27,705 nucleotides of DNA from JBMYYE01 sp049609065. GTDB lineage: Bacteria; Pseudomonadota; Alphaproteobacteria; Rhodobacterales; Rhodobacteraceae. Both the position numbers and the translations under genes were made by a program. Numbering within the stretch: the stretch's first letter is position 1; each line of letters opens with the position of its first letter. This document shows, one piece after another, positions 1 through 8,063 of this stretch. The DNA lies in contig JBMYYE010000018.1 of assembly GCA_049609065.1 (NCBI GenBank), forward strand, positions 1 to 27,705, read 5' to 3'. The notes beneath the pieces are model-generated. The model had not been told where the DNA came from. It saw only the letters and a list, made by a program, of their open reading frames with translations, and made no database searches.

Positions 1-309
1 CTCTTGCAGGTTACAAAATTAGCCAAGTGGAAAACCACCGCTCAGATGGTGGCGATTGCTGTTTTATTCCTATCAGGTATTTTTGAACATTACTTCGGTA
101 TGCATTCATACGGCATGGATGAAACCATCGTCGACAGAATCTTAAACGGCGATGCCCCCGATGAAATGGGGCTCAATTGGAAATATAATGCCATGGCGGT
201 AAGTTTCTATGGCGGGCTTATTTTACTGTGGGTTGCTGCCGCGCTCACGCTTATGACGGGCTGGGACTATTTTCGCAAAGCGCGTCCCTTCCTTACGGAG
301 GATGCGTAA
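1..309 (+). CDS. pgsA: CDP-diacylglycerol--glycerol-3-phosphate 3-phosphatidyltransferase, C-terminal part (5' end cut by the window)
   Basis: The reading frame is open from base 1, so the gene starts upstream of the window and only about 102 C-terminal residues are visible. PgsA makes phosphatidylglycerophosphate from CDP-diacylglycerol and glycerol-3-phosphate in the inner membrane, the committed step to phosphatidylglycerol and cardiolipin. The opening VTKLAKWKTTAQM stretch is typical of PgsA just after the CDP-alcohol phosphotransferase motif, which itself lies outside the window. Two hydrophobic segments follow, near visible residues 17-30 and 65-85. The TAA stop shares its last base with the ATG of the moaD gene, so the two are probably cotranscribed. 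The pgsA-moaD-moaE order is, from memory, common in Rhodobacteraceae. The call rests on a partial sequence but the motif is distinctive. Confidence 0.85.
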   Translation, partial: LLQVTKLAKWKTTAQMVAIAVLFLSGIFEHYFGMHSYGMDETIVDRILNGDAPDEMGLNWKYNAMAVSFYGGLILLWVAAALTLMTGWDYFRKARPFLTEDA

Positions 310-554
310 TGGATGTTCTCTATTTTGCATGGGTGCGTGAACGCATCGGGCTTGGGAAAGAACATATCGACACCTCCGCCGCTACCGTGCGCGAATTGGT
401 CGAAGAGCTAAAAGCGCGAGAAGAGCGCTATGACCTCGCCTTTTCGGATCTTTCGGCCGTGCGTGTAGCGCTTGACCAAGAGCTATCCGATCTCGATGCG
501 CCTTTGACGGGCGTGCGCGAAGTTGCCTTTTTTCCGCCCATGACAGGGGGCTAA
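309..554 (+). CDS. moaD: Molybdopterin synthase small subunit (sulfur carrier)
   Basis: An 81-residue ubiquitin-fold protein that carries the thiocarboxylate sulfur used to build the dithiolene of molybdopterin. The C-terminus ends in Gly-Gly (FFPPMTGG), the residues that are adenylated and thiocarboxylated. Length is normal for the family. The chosen start is the ATG at 309, which overlaps the pgsA stop by one base (TAATG); a longer frame reaching back to 228 would run inside pgsA and has no family support. The partner subunit gene moaE begins two bases after the stop, so both subunits are probably made from one mRNA. No obvious separate promoter is visible, which suggests transcription with pgsA. 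Confidence 0.92.
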   Translation: MDVLYFAWVRERIGLGKEHIDTSAATVRELVEELKAREERYDLAFSDLSAVRVALDQELSDLDAPLTGVREVAFFPPMTGG

Positions 555-555
555 A

Positions 556-1005
556 ATGATCCGCGTACAAACGGATAGATTTAACCTTGGCGATGAAAGC
601 GATGCCTTTTTGGCGCGGTTACCTGCAGGCACAAACGCAGGCGCAATCGTGACCTTCACGGGTGTTGTCCGTGATAATGACGCGGGCACATTAGACCGAA
701 TGGTCATCGAACATTACCCCGGCATGACCGAAAAAGCACTAAATGCCATTCGCTCCGACGCCATGACGCGCTGGTCGCTTGCGGATGCTTTAATTATTCA
801 CCGTCACGGGGATCTACATGTTGGCGAGCAGATCATGATGGTTGCCACCGCTGCACGCCACCGTGTCGCGGCGTTTGAAGCCGCGGAATATTTGATGGAT
901 TACCTCAAATCCCGCGCGCCGTTTTGGAAAAAAGAATTCACCAAAGACGGCGCAGAATGGGTCGAAAGCAAAACCCATGACGAAGAGGCCCTCACCCGTT
1001 GGTGA
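556..1005 (+). CDS. moaE: Molybdopterin synthase catalytic (large) subunit
   Basis: A 149-residue MoaE, the subunit that takes sulfur from MoaD and inserts it into cyclic pyranopterin monophosphate. Family marks in the sequence are GAIVTFTGVVRDND near residues 28-41, the HRHGDLHVGEQIM block near 82-94, and the lysine-rich KSRAPFWKKE segment near 117-126 that carries the catalytic lysines. The C-terminus ends in Trp, as in several alphaproteobacterial homologues. The ATG follows moaD by one base, with the end of moaD (GGGGGCTAA) available as ribosome binding site. The stop lies three bases from the stop of the convergent malonyl-CoA synthetase gene, leaving no room for a dedicated terminator. 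Confidence 0.95.
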   Translation: MIRVQTDRFNLGDESDAFLARLPAGTNAGAIVTFTGVVRDNDAGTLDRMVIEHYPGMTEKALNAIRSDAMTRWSLADALIIHRHGDLHVGEQIMMVATAARHRVAAFEAAEYLMDYLKSRAPFWKKEFTKDGAEWVESKTHDEEALTRW

Positions 1006-1008
1006 TGT

Positions 1009-2514
1009 CTAAAACACATCCTTAAACTGATCACGCAGGGCGTTTTTTTGCACCTTCCCCATGGTGTTGCGCGGCAGTTCGGGCAAAATCGCGTAATGCT
1101 TTGGTTGCTTAAATTTAGCAAGCTTCTGGCTCACACCGTCACGCAGCGCCGGAAGGTCGATTTCAAAGCGCCCATCCGCAACCAAAACCCCAACAACGCC
1201 TTCGCCAAAATCAGGATGTGGCACACCGATCACTGCGCTTTCCAACACGCCGTCCACATCATCAAGCACAAGTTCCACCTCTTTCGGATAAATATTAAAC
1301 CCACCCGAAATAATGAGGTCCTTCCCGCGCCCAACAATCGTGACATAGCCATCCGCGTCAATCACCGCCAAATCGCCCGTGATAAAAAATCCGTCTTCAC
1401 GCAATTCTTCGCGGGTTTTATCAGGCATCTGCCAGTAGCCTTGAAACACATTATCGCCGCGCACCTCGAGTATCCCAACCTCACCTTGAGGGAGTGTTTC
1501 ACCGGTTTCCGGGTCACAGACTTTGACCCCCACACCAGGAAGCGGAAATCCAACGGTCCCTGCGCGGCGTTCGCCATCATAGGGGTTTGACGTGTTCATA
1601 TTGGTTTCCGTCATGCCATAGCGTTCCAAAATACGGTGCCCCGTGCGCGTTTCAAATTCACGGTGCGTTTCCGCCAAAAGCGGCGCGCTCCCTGAAATGA
1701 AAAGCCGCATATGCGCTGTTGCCGCGCGGGTGAAACCGTCCTCAGCCAAAAGCCGCGTATAGAAGGTCGGCACCCCCATCATCGTGGTTGCTTTGGGCAG
1801 AGCCGCAATCATCTGACGCGCGTCAAATTTGGGCATGAAAATCATCGCGCCGCCCACCAGAAGCGTAATGTTTGTGCCGACAAAAAGCCCATGGGTATGG
1901 AAGATTGGCAAAGCATGCAGCAACACGTCATCCCCTGTGAACTGCCAATAATCACGGAGCATTTCAGCATTAGACAACAAATTTTTATGGCTCAGCATTG
2001 CGCCTTTGGAGCGCCCCGTTGTGCCCGAGGTATAAAGGAACGCCGCGAGGTCCTCTGGCCCACGTGGCACCGTTTCAAATGATGTCTTTTGGGATTTTGC
2101 CGCCTCTGGCAAACTGCCATCCCCCGCTGCGGATAAGGTCAAAAGCGCAGCACCCGCCGATTTCGCAATCGCCCCAACATCCACTTCGTTTGCGGGATCA
2201 CAAAGGACAAGTTTCGCGCCCGAATTTTCAATAAAATACGCCAATTCATGCGCCGTATAAGCCGTATTCAGAGGTAAAAATACGATGCCCGATTGAATGG
2301 CAGCGGCGTAAATAGCTAAGCTCTCAGGGGATTTTTCCACCTGCATCGCCAATCGATCCCCCGCCACAAGACCCAAATCCCGAAACACATGGGCATATTG
2401 CGCAGCACGTTCTAAAAATTGGCGGTAAGATATCTCCTGCGCATCTGGCAGGATCAAAAACCTACGATCCGATTGGCTGTGAGGGGCAAAGAGCGTATCA
2501 AAAACTGTGTTCAA
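1009..2514 (-). CDS. matB: Malonyl-CoA synthetase-like acyl-CoA ligase (MatB type)
   Basis: A 501-residue member of the ANL (adenylate-forming) superfamily, probably activating malonate (or methylmalonate) to its CoA thioester with ATP. Visible motifs are the P-loop YTSGTTGRSKGAMLSH, the ERYGMTETNMNTSNPY segment typical of MatB rather than general fatty acyl-CoA ligases, the ITGDL motif, the GRGKDLIISGG hinge and the C-terminal catalytic-lysine region RNTMGKVQKNALR. The chosen start is TTG at 2514, giving MNTVFDTLF as in homologues, with AGGA nine bases upstream. A TTG at 2532 is possible but has no better signal. No malonyl-CoA decarboxylase (MatA) gene is nearby, so the enzyme may supply malonyl-CoA on its own. 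The exact acid used is inferred. Confidence 0.82.
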   Translation of the reverse strand: MNTVFDTLFAPHSQSDRRFLILPDAQEISYRQFLERAAQYAHVFRDLGLVAGDRLAMQVEKSPESLAIYAAAIQSGIVFLPLNTAYTAHELAYFIENSGAKLVLCDPANEVDVGAIAKSAGAALLTLSAAGDGSLPEAAKSQKTSFETVPRGPEDLAAFLYTSGTTGRSKGAMLSHKNLLSNAEMLRDYWQFTGDDVLLHALPIFHTHGLFVGTNITLLVGGAMIFMPKFDARQMIAALPKATTMMGVPTFYTRLLAEDGFTRAATAHMRLFISGSAPLLAETHREFETRTGHRILERYGMTETNMNTSNPYDGERRAGTVGFPLPGVGVKVCDPETGETLPQGEVGILEVRGDNVFQGYWQMPDKTREELREDGFFITGDLAVIDADGYVTIVGRGKDLIISGGFNIYPKEVELVLDDVDGVLESAVIGVPHPDFGEGVVGVLVADGRFEIDLPALRDGVSQKLAKFKQPKHYAILPELPRNTMGKVQKNALRDQFKDVF

Positions 2515-2612
2515 AGCGAAAGATCCTTTCAACTGCGCATTCTATCGCAGCACAGCCAGATTTCCAGATCAAACCATCGCAATCTACATGGACATTTGGC
2601 CGCGCAGGATCC

Positions 2613-3692
2613 TTAGCTCCCTGCGGTGCGCGTTAGGATAAACCGCGTGAGGCTTTGCACCTTGACGACTGTTCCTTTTAAAGCCCGTGAGGCCTCTTCG
2701 GCGCCTTTAACGATGCTTCCGCCGCCTTTTTCCACCACAGCCAGCAGAGAAATCAAACTGCGCGAATTTCCAATCACAAAATGATGGCCGGCACCGCTAT
2801 CCTTAAAATCGCTTACATCCAAAATTTGGAGCTTCAAATGGCTTAATTGGTCAAAGTTATCCAAATTTCCAAGCCGCTTTTTTGAGTTCGAAATCAATGC
2901 AGAAAGCTGCAAAGCACGATCATGTTGGGATGTGACAATGACAAACGGTTCTGGAAGCGGGCTAAGATGTGACACCGAGGTGACAAACAGTTCTGGGTGC
3001 ACATCTGGCGACAACAACACCACACCCGATACGGTTTTTTGCGACGCTCCAGGCGCTTTGATGTCCATTTGCCGCAAGGTTTCCACAACCAGTCCCGCCC
3101 CCATGGAATGCCCCACCAAAAGCACCCGCTTGGCACCGCTTGCCTTAATCGTTTCAAGAAGCGTTTGCAGCCCATCACGGGCGAAAAGTACGCTTTCACG
3201 ATCATACCCATATTCGAGAGGATCCCCCGCACTAGGCCAAGAATAATGCACGCCAACAGCGGGAATATCGAAATCATGCATCAGCTGCGCCGTGCGAAAA
3301 ATGCCATCCGCGTAGCTGTTATTATAGCCATGCACATAGACCATGACCTCACGTTCGCGTGGCGTGCGGGCCGCAAGCGCCGCTTTTAGCTTTGAGCGAA
3401 AACTGCGCGCGCTTTTCAATGTTTGGCGGGATTTAACCGTAAACCGTTTGTCTGGATTTTCACCATCTTCAAGTTTCCCCAATTGATGATTGGGCGGGAT
3501 TGAAACGTCAAAGGTTTCATAGCTGAGAACACGGCTTCGCCCTGCGCCAAAATCGCCATCTTCCATGCTGCGATTTGTGCCCACAAAGACCGTTTGGACA
3601 TCAAGCGCTATGCGCGCGTCGTAAGGTTTGAGATCATAGCCCGCCGCGCAGGCCGATACCCCCAAACACAAAATCAAAACGCGCCAAAACAT
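2613..3692 (-). CDS. Alpha/beta-hydrolase lipoprotein of the DUF900 esterase group
   Basis: A 359-residue predicted lipoprotein. The N-terminus is a short lipoprotein signal with a lipobox ending at Cys15 (LGVSAC), so the protein is probably anchored in the envelope. The hydrolase fold shows MVYVHGYNNSYADG near residues 117-130 (oxyanion region) and VGHSMGAG near 193-200 with the likely nucleophile Ser196; a GAGHHF segment near residue 300 offers the catalytic His. This pattern matches DUF900-type alpha/beta hydrolases of unknown substrate. Its ATG overlaps the hslU stop (TGATG), so it is the last gene of the hslV operon and probably heat-shock controlled. Role is unknown; hydrolysis of a lipid, peptide or cell-wall ester under envelope stress is a guess. 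Confidence 0.75.
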   Translation of the reverse strand: MFWRVLILCLGVSACAAGYDLKPYDARIALDVQTVFVGTNRSMEDGDFGAGRSRVLSYETFDVSIPPNHQLGKLEDGENPDKRFTVKSRQTLKSARSFRSKLKAALAARTPREREVMVYVHGYNNSYADGIFRTAQLMHDFDIPAVGVHYSWPSAGDPLEYGYDRESVLFARDGLQTLLETIKASGAKRVLLVGHSMGAGLVVETLRQMDIKAPGASQKTVSGVVLLSPDVHPELFVTSVSHLSPLPEPFVIVTSQHDRALQLSALISNSKKRLGNLDNFDQLSHLKLQILDVSDFKDSGAGHHFVIGNSRSLISLLAVVEKGGGSIVKGAEEASRALKGTVVKVQSLTRFILTRTAGS

Positions 3693-4999
3693 CAGAGCAT
3701 ATAACGCGCCATATCGGTTTCCCCGCTCAGCGCACCAATATGTTTTTTCACATAAGCAGCGTCAATCGTGATCGCCGTCCCGCCATGATCCGGCGCATCA
3801 AATGACAGTTCCTCAAAGATACGTTCCATGATGGTGTAAAGACGACGCGCGCCAATATTTTCAATGCTGGCGTTCACTTCGGCGGATAGGCGTGCGACTT
3901 CTTCAATCCCGTCTGGGGTGAACTCAACCGTCACGTCTTCGGTGCCCAAAAGCGCCGTGTATTGCGTCGAAAGCGCGTTGTCCGTTTCCGTCAAAATGCG
4001 TACGAAATCGTCCTTGGTTAAGGCTCGAAGTTCCACGCGGATCGGCAGGCGCCCTTGAAGTTCGGGCAGCAAATCAGATGGTTTTGCCACATGAAAGGCC
4101 CCCGATGCGATGAACAAAATGTGGTCGGTTTTCACGGGCCCATGTTTTGTGGACACGGTCGTGCCTTCGATCAAAGGGAGCAAATCACGTTGCACGCCTT
4201 CGCGTGACACATCTGCGCCGCGCGCATCCGATCTGGCGCAGACTTTGTCGATTTCATCCAAAAATACGATGCCATGTTCTTCGACGGCTTCAATCGCGCG
4301 GGCGTTGACGCTTTCTTCATCCAAAAGCTTATCGGCCTCTTCCGCGATGAGGACTTCGTGGCTTTCCGCGACGGTCATTTTGCGCCGCTTGGTGCGCCCG
4401 CCCATGGCTTTGCCAAACAGTTCCCCAATATCCATCATCCCCATGCCGGCACCGGGTTGGCCAGGGATATCCATCATCTGCATCGGGTTCGATTGATCCG
4501 CCACATCGATTTCAATTTCTTTATCGTCGAGCTCGCCCGAGATAAGTTTTTTGCGAAACATTTCGCGCGTGGCTTCGCGGGCATCTTCGCCAGCGATCGC
4601 ATCCAAAACGCGCGCCTCTGCGGCGGCCTTGGCTTTTGCGGTGACCTCTTCGCGCATCTGGCGACGGATCAACAAAATCGACCCATCCACGAGGTCACGC
4701 ACCATCTGCTCCACATCCCGGCCAACATAGCCAACCTCTGTGAATTTGGTTGCTTCGACCTTCACAAAGGGGGCTTGTGCGAGCTTCGCAAGACGCCGAG
4801 AAATTTCAGTTTTGCCAACGCCTGTTGGTCCGATCATGAGGATGTTTTTTGGATAGACTTCTTCTTGGAGGTCCTTTGGCAATTGTTTGCGGCGCCACCG
4901 GTTTCGAAGTGCAACTGCGACCGCGCGTTTCGCGTCATTTTGGCCAATGATGTACCGATCCAATTCCGATACGATTTCACGAGGTGTTAAATCCGTCAT
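3692..4999 (-). CDS. hslU: ATP-dependent protease ATPase subunit HslU (ClpY)
   Basis: A 435-residue AAA+ unfoldase that forms hexamers and feeds proteins into the HslV peptidase in the cytoplasm. Walker A is GPTGVGKTE at residues 57-65, and Walker B is IVFLDEID near residue 245-252. The insertion (I) domain between them is present, with a Met/Gly-rich PGQPGAGMGMMDIGELFGKA segment. The C-terminus DMARYML matches the tail that docks into HslV to activate it. Length is normal. The ATG overlaps the stop of the upstream membrane-protein gene (ATGA), and the stop overlaps the start of the downstream hydrolase gene. In many bacteria hslU follows hslV directly; here a membrane-protein gene sits between them. 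Confidence 0.97.
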   Translation of the reverse strand: MTDLTPREIVSELDRYIIGQNDAKRAVAVALRNRWRRKQLPKDLQEEVYPKNILMIGPTGVGKTEISRRLAKLAQAPFVKVEATKFTEVGYVGRDVEQMVRDLVDGSILLIRRQMREEVTAKAKAAAEARVLDAIAGEDAREATREMFRKKLISGELDDKEIEIDVADQSNPMQMMDIPGQPGAGMGMMDIGELFGKAMGGRTKRRKMTVAESHEVLIAEEADKLLDEESVNARAIEAVEEHGIVFLDEIDKVCARSDARGADVSREGVQRDLLPLIEGTTVSTKHGPVKTDHILFIASGAFHVAKPSDLLPELQGRLPIRVELRALTKDDFVRILTETDNALSTQYTALLGTEDVTVEFTPDGIEEVARLSAEVNASIENIGARRLYTIMERIFEELSFDAPDHGGTAITIDAAYVKKHIGALSGETDMARYML

Positions 5000-6084
5000 G
5001 TGGTTTCCTTGATAAGATCATACGGCGGCAAGCGGTCCTTGCCTTTAAAGTCGGGAAGAGCGGTCATAATCCCACGGCGAATGGTTTCCCATTTCGCCCC
5101 CAAAAAGACGAGCCCAGCACCCAAAAGCAAAATAATGAGTGAGAAACTATCATCCACCACAAGCGCGGCTAGGGCGACGATATAGCCCACAGCGGAAATC
5201 AGGAATGAACGGCGATCAATCACAATCGCAAACACCGCGACAAGGGTCACAAAGCCCGCCAAGATAAGATTATGAACCAACGTGCCTTGGCTAACCAGTG
5301 TCAGCGCCACAGTGTTCACAATCGCAGGCGCCGCCAAGACATGGAGCCAAAACGCATTCGTGGACCTTATGCTCACGCGGTGCGGATCGCTCATGTCAAA
5401 TTTAAGGGCAATGGCCAAACCGATGAGCCCCATCACTAAAGTGATATATGCAAATGGCCCCCCAGCAGAGAGCATAAAAATATCGGTTACATGATCGATA
5501 TCCGTTTCTCCGATACTCGCTAAACCAAGCGCCGCGACAAAAATGGACAACATAATTTGCGCCAAGGTAAATGGCACACGAAACGCCAAGAAGTACCCAA
5601 ATAACAAAAGCGCAGAACCGCCCGCAATAATCGGCAAAGCCCCCACGACGCCATTGCCATTTGACCACGACACCAAAGTGATCGCTCCAAGAGTGTGGAC
5701 ACTTGAAATGCCAAACAAAATGGAAAGTAAAATGGACGGCGCAATCATCCGACGTTTTCGGGTGAAATACGTGGCAAGCCCGATCGTTGTTGCTAAGGAA
5801 ATAAGCCCTGTAATAACCGTAAATGTTTTAGGGCTGCCCGCGAATACAAGCCCAAGACCTGTAATGCCCTGCCAGCCGCCGTAAAGAATTAACAAACCAA
5901 TCACGATGAAAATTTCGTTGAAGCCTTTGAAAAGCTCAAATGGTTCGTCCTGGCCCGACATATGGGCGCGTGCGCCTGATCGTTGCTGCGCCAATGCCAT
6001 GAGGGAAGAGGCTTGGGCCTCCGTAATCATATTGGCGCTGACGGCCGCGCGGATGTCGTCACGGTTGATGCTGCCATCGATCAT
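4996..6084 (-). CDS. Multi-pass membrane protein of unknown function encoded between hslV and hslU
   Basis: A 362-residue protein I do not recognise by function. The first 50 or so residues are polar (a short helical, DUF2157-like N-terminal part: INRDDIRAAVSANMITEAQA), followed from about residue 55 to 340 by roughly ten hydrophobic segments, then a basic tail. The start is the ATG at 6084, which overlaps the hslV stop (ATGA); the frame extends to 6129 but that part lies inside hslV. Its own stop overlaps the hslU start (ATGA). This double coupling means it is translated together with the protease subunits. No catalytic motif is visible. A role in membrane-protein quality control with HslVU is only inferred from position. 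Confidence 0.8.
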   Translation of the reverse strand: MIDGSINRDDIRAAVSANMITEAQASSLMALAQQRSGARAHMSGQDEPFELFKGFNEIFIVIGLLILYGGWQGITGLGLVFAGSPKTFTVITGLISLATTIGLATYFTRKRRMIAPSILLSILFGISSVHTLGAITLVSWSNGNGVVGALPIIAGGSALLLFGYFLAFRVPFTLAQIMLSIFVAALGLASIGETDIDHVTDIFMLSAGGPFAYITLVMGLIGLAIALKFDMSDPHRVSIRSTNAFWLHVLAAPAIVNTVALTLVSQGTLVHNLILAGFVTLVAVFAIVIDRRSFLISAVGYIVALAALVVDDSFSLIILLLGAGLVFLGAKWETIRRGIMTALPDFKGKDRLPPYDLIKETT

Positions 6085-6638
6085 GATGTGATGCTTTCGA
6101 CTGTGAGGTTGCCGTTTGTGTAAACGCAAATATCGGCGGCAATGGCCATGGCTTTGCGTGCGATACCTTCAGCGGTCATATCGGTTTCTTGAAGCCCACG
6201 CGCCGCCGCCAGTGCAAAATTCCCACCCGACCCGATGGCCGCGATATCATGTTCGGGCTGCAACACATCGCCTGCCCCCGTGATGACAAAAATATCCGTC
6301 CCGTCCGTCACGATGAGCATCGCCTCAAGGTTTTTAAGGTATTTATCCGTGCGCCAATCTTTGGCCAATTCAACGGAGGCGCGCGCCAACTGTCCGGGGC
6401 TCAATTCGAGCTTCGCCTCAAGCCGTTCCAAAAGCGTAAACGCATCCGCCGTGGACCCCGCAAAGCCCGCCACGATGTCATGACCTTGGATAGACAGCCG
6501 TCGCACTTTGCGCGCGGAACCTTTGATCACGGTTTGGCCGAGGCTCACTTGCCCGTCCCCCGCGATCACGACTTCGTTGCCGCGCTTAACACCAATGATC
6601 GTTGTACCGTGCCAACCTGGGAATTTATCTTCGGACAT
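6081..6638 (-). CDS. hslV: ATP-dependent protease peptidase subunit HslV (ClpQ)
   Basis: A 185-residue N-terminal-nucleophile peptidase, the proteasome-like core of HslVU. The HGTTI motif gives the catalytic threonine after removal of a short propeptide (MSEDKFPGWHG). Other family marks are AGDGQVSLGQTVIKG, the VRRL block, AGFAGSTADAFTLLERLE and the GSGGNFALAAARGL segment. The start at 6638 matches homologues; an in-frame start at 6683 would lie inside the predicted RpoH promoter, so it is rejected. Upstream is the mlaC gene on the same strand, 89 bases away. The heat-shock-like promoter just upstream and the chain of overlapping stop/start codons downstream mark it as the first gene of a four-gene stress operon. 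Confidence 0.96.
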   Translation of the reverse strand: MSEDKFPGWHGTTIIGVKRGNEVVIAGDGQVSLGQTVIKGSARKVRRLSIQGHDIVAGFAGSTADAFTLLERLEAKLELSPGQLARASVELAKDWRTDKYLKNLEAMLIVTDGTDIFVITGAGDVLQPEHDIAAIGSGGNFALAAARGLQETDMTAEGIARKAMAIAADICVYTNGNLTVESITS

Positions 6639-6662
6639 AATTGTTTCCACTTCTTTTTCCCA

Positions 6663-6691
6663 ATATGGAAGCGCACGCCCCAAAGCTCAAG
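6663..6691 (-). promoter_or_regulatory. Probable RpoH (sigma-32 type) heat-shock promoter of the hslV operon
   Basis: Read on the minus strand, the region shows CTTGAG (6691-6686), a 15-base spacer, and TTCCATAT (6670-6663). This fits the sigma-32 pattern CTTGAA - 13 to 15 bases - CCCCATNT in the -35 box and in the core CCATNT of the -10 box. A start site about seven bases downstream would give a leader of roughly 18 bases to the ATG at 6638. HslVU genes are classic heat-shock genes, so the position is expected. Transcription start mapping has not been seen here. Confidence 0.7.
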
Positions 6692-6727
6692 CCTTGGACC
6701 CATAGAAATTCCACGAAAAAGGGCAGA

Positions 6728-7315
6728 TTAGCCCGCTTTGTTCAAACGCGCGATAAACGCTTTTGGATCCCGCTTGGCTTTGTCAAAAATCGCGCCAATT
6801 TCCGCGCGTTCTGTTTTGGTGAGGCTCAGGCCCTCAATCGACATATCGATGAATTTCACCTGACCGCCACCTTCTTTAACATCAAAGCTCACGTCAAATG
6901 GCGCTTGGCCTTTGAGATGCGATTTGGTCAACACCGTGTACCAGCTTTTGACCTTGCGGGTCTTTTGAATTTCAAGCCGACCGCCAACAAACTGTTCAAA
7001 CTGACGTCCGTATTTGCGGCCCATATAATTTTCAAAAGCTGTAATATATTGGCGCAGCTCCGTTTTGCTCATGGAGCGCGCATCAGGCCCCAACACGCGA
7101 AGCGCAATCACTTGAGTATTGCCATAGCGTTTGAAAAGCTTGGTAAAATCGCGGATCATCGCGGATTGGCTTTTCTTAGACGCAATGATTTTATTGAGAT
7201 CCTTGACCACCGATGTGACCAAAGTCTCAGCTTGGTTTCCCGTAAGCGCAAAAGAGGGGCGGGCAACAAAGGCCGCAGCCATAGCAATAAAAACGCGGCG
7301 TGATAATTTAGTCAT
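6728..7315 (-). CDS. mlaC: Periplasmic phospholipid-binding protein MlaC
   Basis: A 195-residue exported protein of the MlaC/Ttg2D family, which shuttles phospholipids across the periplasm between the outer-membrane lipoprotein MlaA and the inner-membrane MlaFEDB ABC complex. The N-terminus (MTKLSRRVFIAMAAAFV) is a signal peptide with a twin-Arg-like start, cleaved probably after the Ala-rich part near ARPSFA. The mature part shows the family pattern FENYMGRKYGRQFEQF near residues 95-110 and the SWYTVLTK block. The start at 7315 overlaps the mlaA stop by eight bases; the frame reaches 7342 but that lies within mlaA. mlaFEDB are not in the window. Start choice is supported by the signal peptide position. 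Confidence 0.9.
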   Translation of the reverse strand: MTKLSRRVFIAMAAAFVARPSFALTGNQAETLVTSVVKDLNKIIASKKSQSAMIRDFTKLFKRYGNTQVIALRVLGPDARSMSKTELRQYITAFENYMGRKYGRQFEQFVGGRLEIQKTRKVKSWYTVLTKSHLKGQAPFDVSFDVKEGGGQVKFIDMSIEGLSLTKTERAEIGAIFDKAKRDPKAFIARLNKAG

Positions 7316-8063
7316 TGTACAATTCCTCAAAGAGAGCATCAATTTCGTCGGCTTCTTCGTCTGTCACATCAAGGCCAACAGCATGACGCCGTTTTTGCAA
7401 ATATAGGCTTCGTGCTTGGGCATAGCTGTCTTCGCTTTCATAAAGCAACGCATTAATAAGTTCGGCCTGCTCATAGCGGTAATCCGCGTAAGAGAAGATG
7501 CTTGAGGTGACCACATAAGCACGCTCAACGCCTTCGACTTGGGTGCTCAATGGGTTGGTGAAAATATCCACGACCTTGCCGAAAGCGTCACGTTCCGTGG
7601 ACGGTCCAATGAACGGCAAGACGACATAGTCCCCCTCTGGCACGCCCCATTTACCAAGCGTCTGACCAAAATCGGCGGTCTTTGCATGCACGCCACCCCC
7701 GCCCGCAGGATCAAAGAGCCCACCGATTCCGAAGGTTGTATTGACCACAAACCGAAGCGTATTGTCCGCCGCACCCTTAAAATCAGCTTGCAAAAGGTTG
7801 TTCACAATGGACCCAGGCAAGGACACATTTGCGGAGAAATTGCTAACGCCACGACGGATCGGACGTGGAATAGCAGTGCCATAACCGTTTGAAGCTGGGG
7901 CATAAAAGCCGCTGTCAACGTCTTGAAACCCTTTATAAATGTCACGATTTCGCGCTTCGTTCGGGTCCGAAATACCACCCGTGCGTTCAGGCGCAGCACA
8001 GCCCATCACACCAAGCACTGAGGCAAGCATTCCCGCTTTTATAAAATGAGGCAGCACAGACAT
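7308..8063 (-). CDS. mlaA: Outer-membrane phospholipid-removing lipoprotein MlaA (VacJ)
   Basis: A 251-residue MlaA/VacJ lipoprotein that extracts mislocalised phospholipids from the outer leaflet of the outer membrane and passes them to MlaC. The lipobox ends at Cys22 (LGVMGC). Typical MlaA blocks are visible: ARNRDIYKGF near residue 37, a VNTTFGIGGLFDPA segment near 108-121, the FGQTLGKWGVPEGDYVVLPFIGPST block near 132-156, and a C-terminal acidic helix. The gene overlaps mlaC by eight bases, so the two are cotranscribed and translationally coupled. A 193-base divergent region separates it from the RidA-like gene. The polar C-terminal part after about residue 200 is somewhat extended and acidic. 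Confidence 0.92.
   Translation of the reverse strand: MSVLPHFIKAGMLASVLGVMGCAAPERTGGISDPNEARNRDIYKGFQDVDSGFYAPASNGYGTAIPRPIRRGVSNFSANVSLPGSIVNNLLQADFKGAADNTLRFVVNTTFGIGGLFDPAGGGGVHAKTADFGQTLGKWGVPEGDYVVLPFIGPSTERDAFGKVVDIFTNPLSTQVEGVERAYVVTSSIFSYADYRYEQAELINALLYESEDSYAQARSLYLQKRRHAVGLDVTDEEADEIDALFEELYND

Noticed and set aside
1048..1590. A 180-codon plus-strand frame antisense to the malonyl-CoA synthetase-like gene
   Set aside because: The opposite strand encodes a clear ANL enzyme over the whole interval, and the antisense translation shows no recognisable domain.
4274..4990. A 238-codon plus-strand frame antisense to hslU
   Set aside because: It lies wholly within the strongly conserved hslU on the other strand, has no ribosome binding site and no family resemblance; it is a shadow of hslU codon bias.
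6639..6683. Longer hslV start at 6683
   Set aside because: The extra residues have no counterpart in HslV as I know the family, and the start would lie inside the predicted RpoH promoter.
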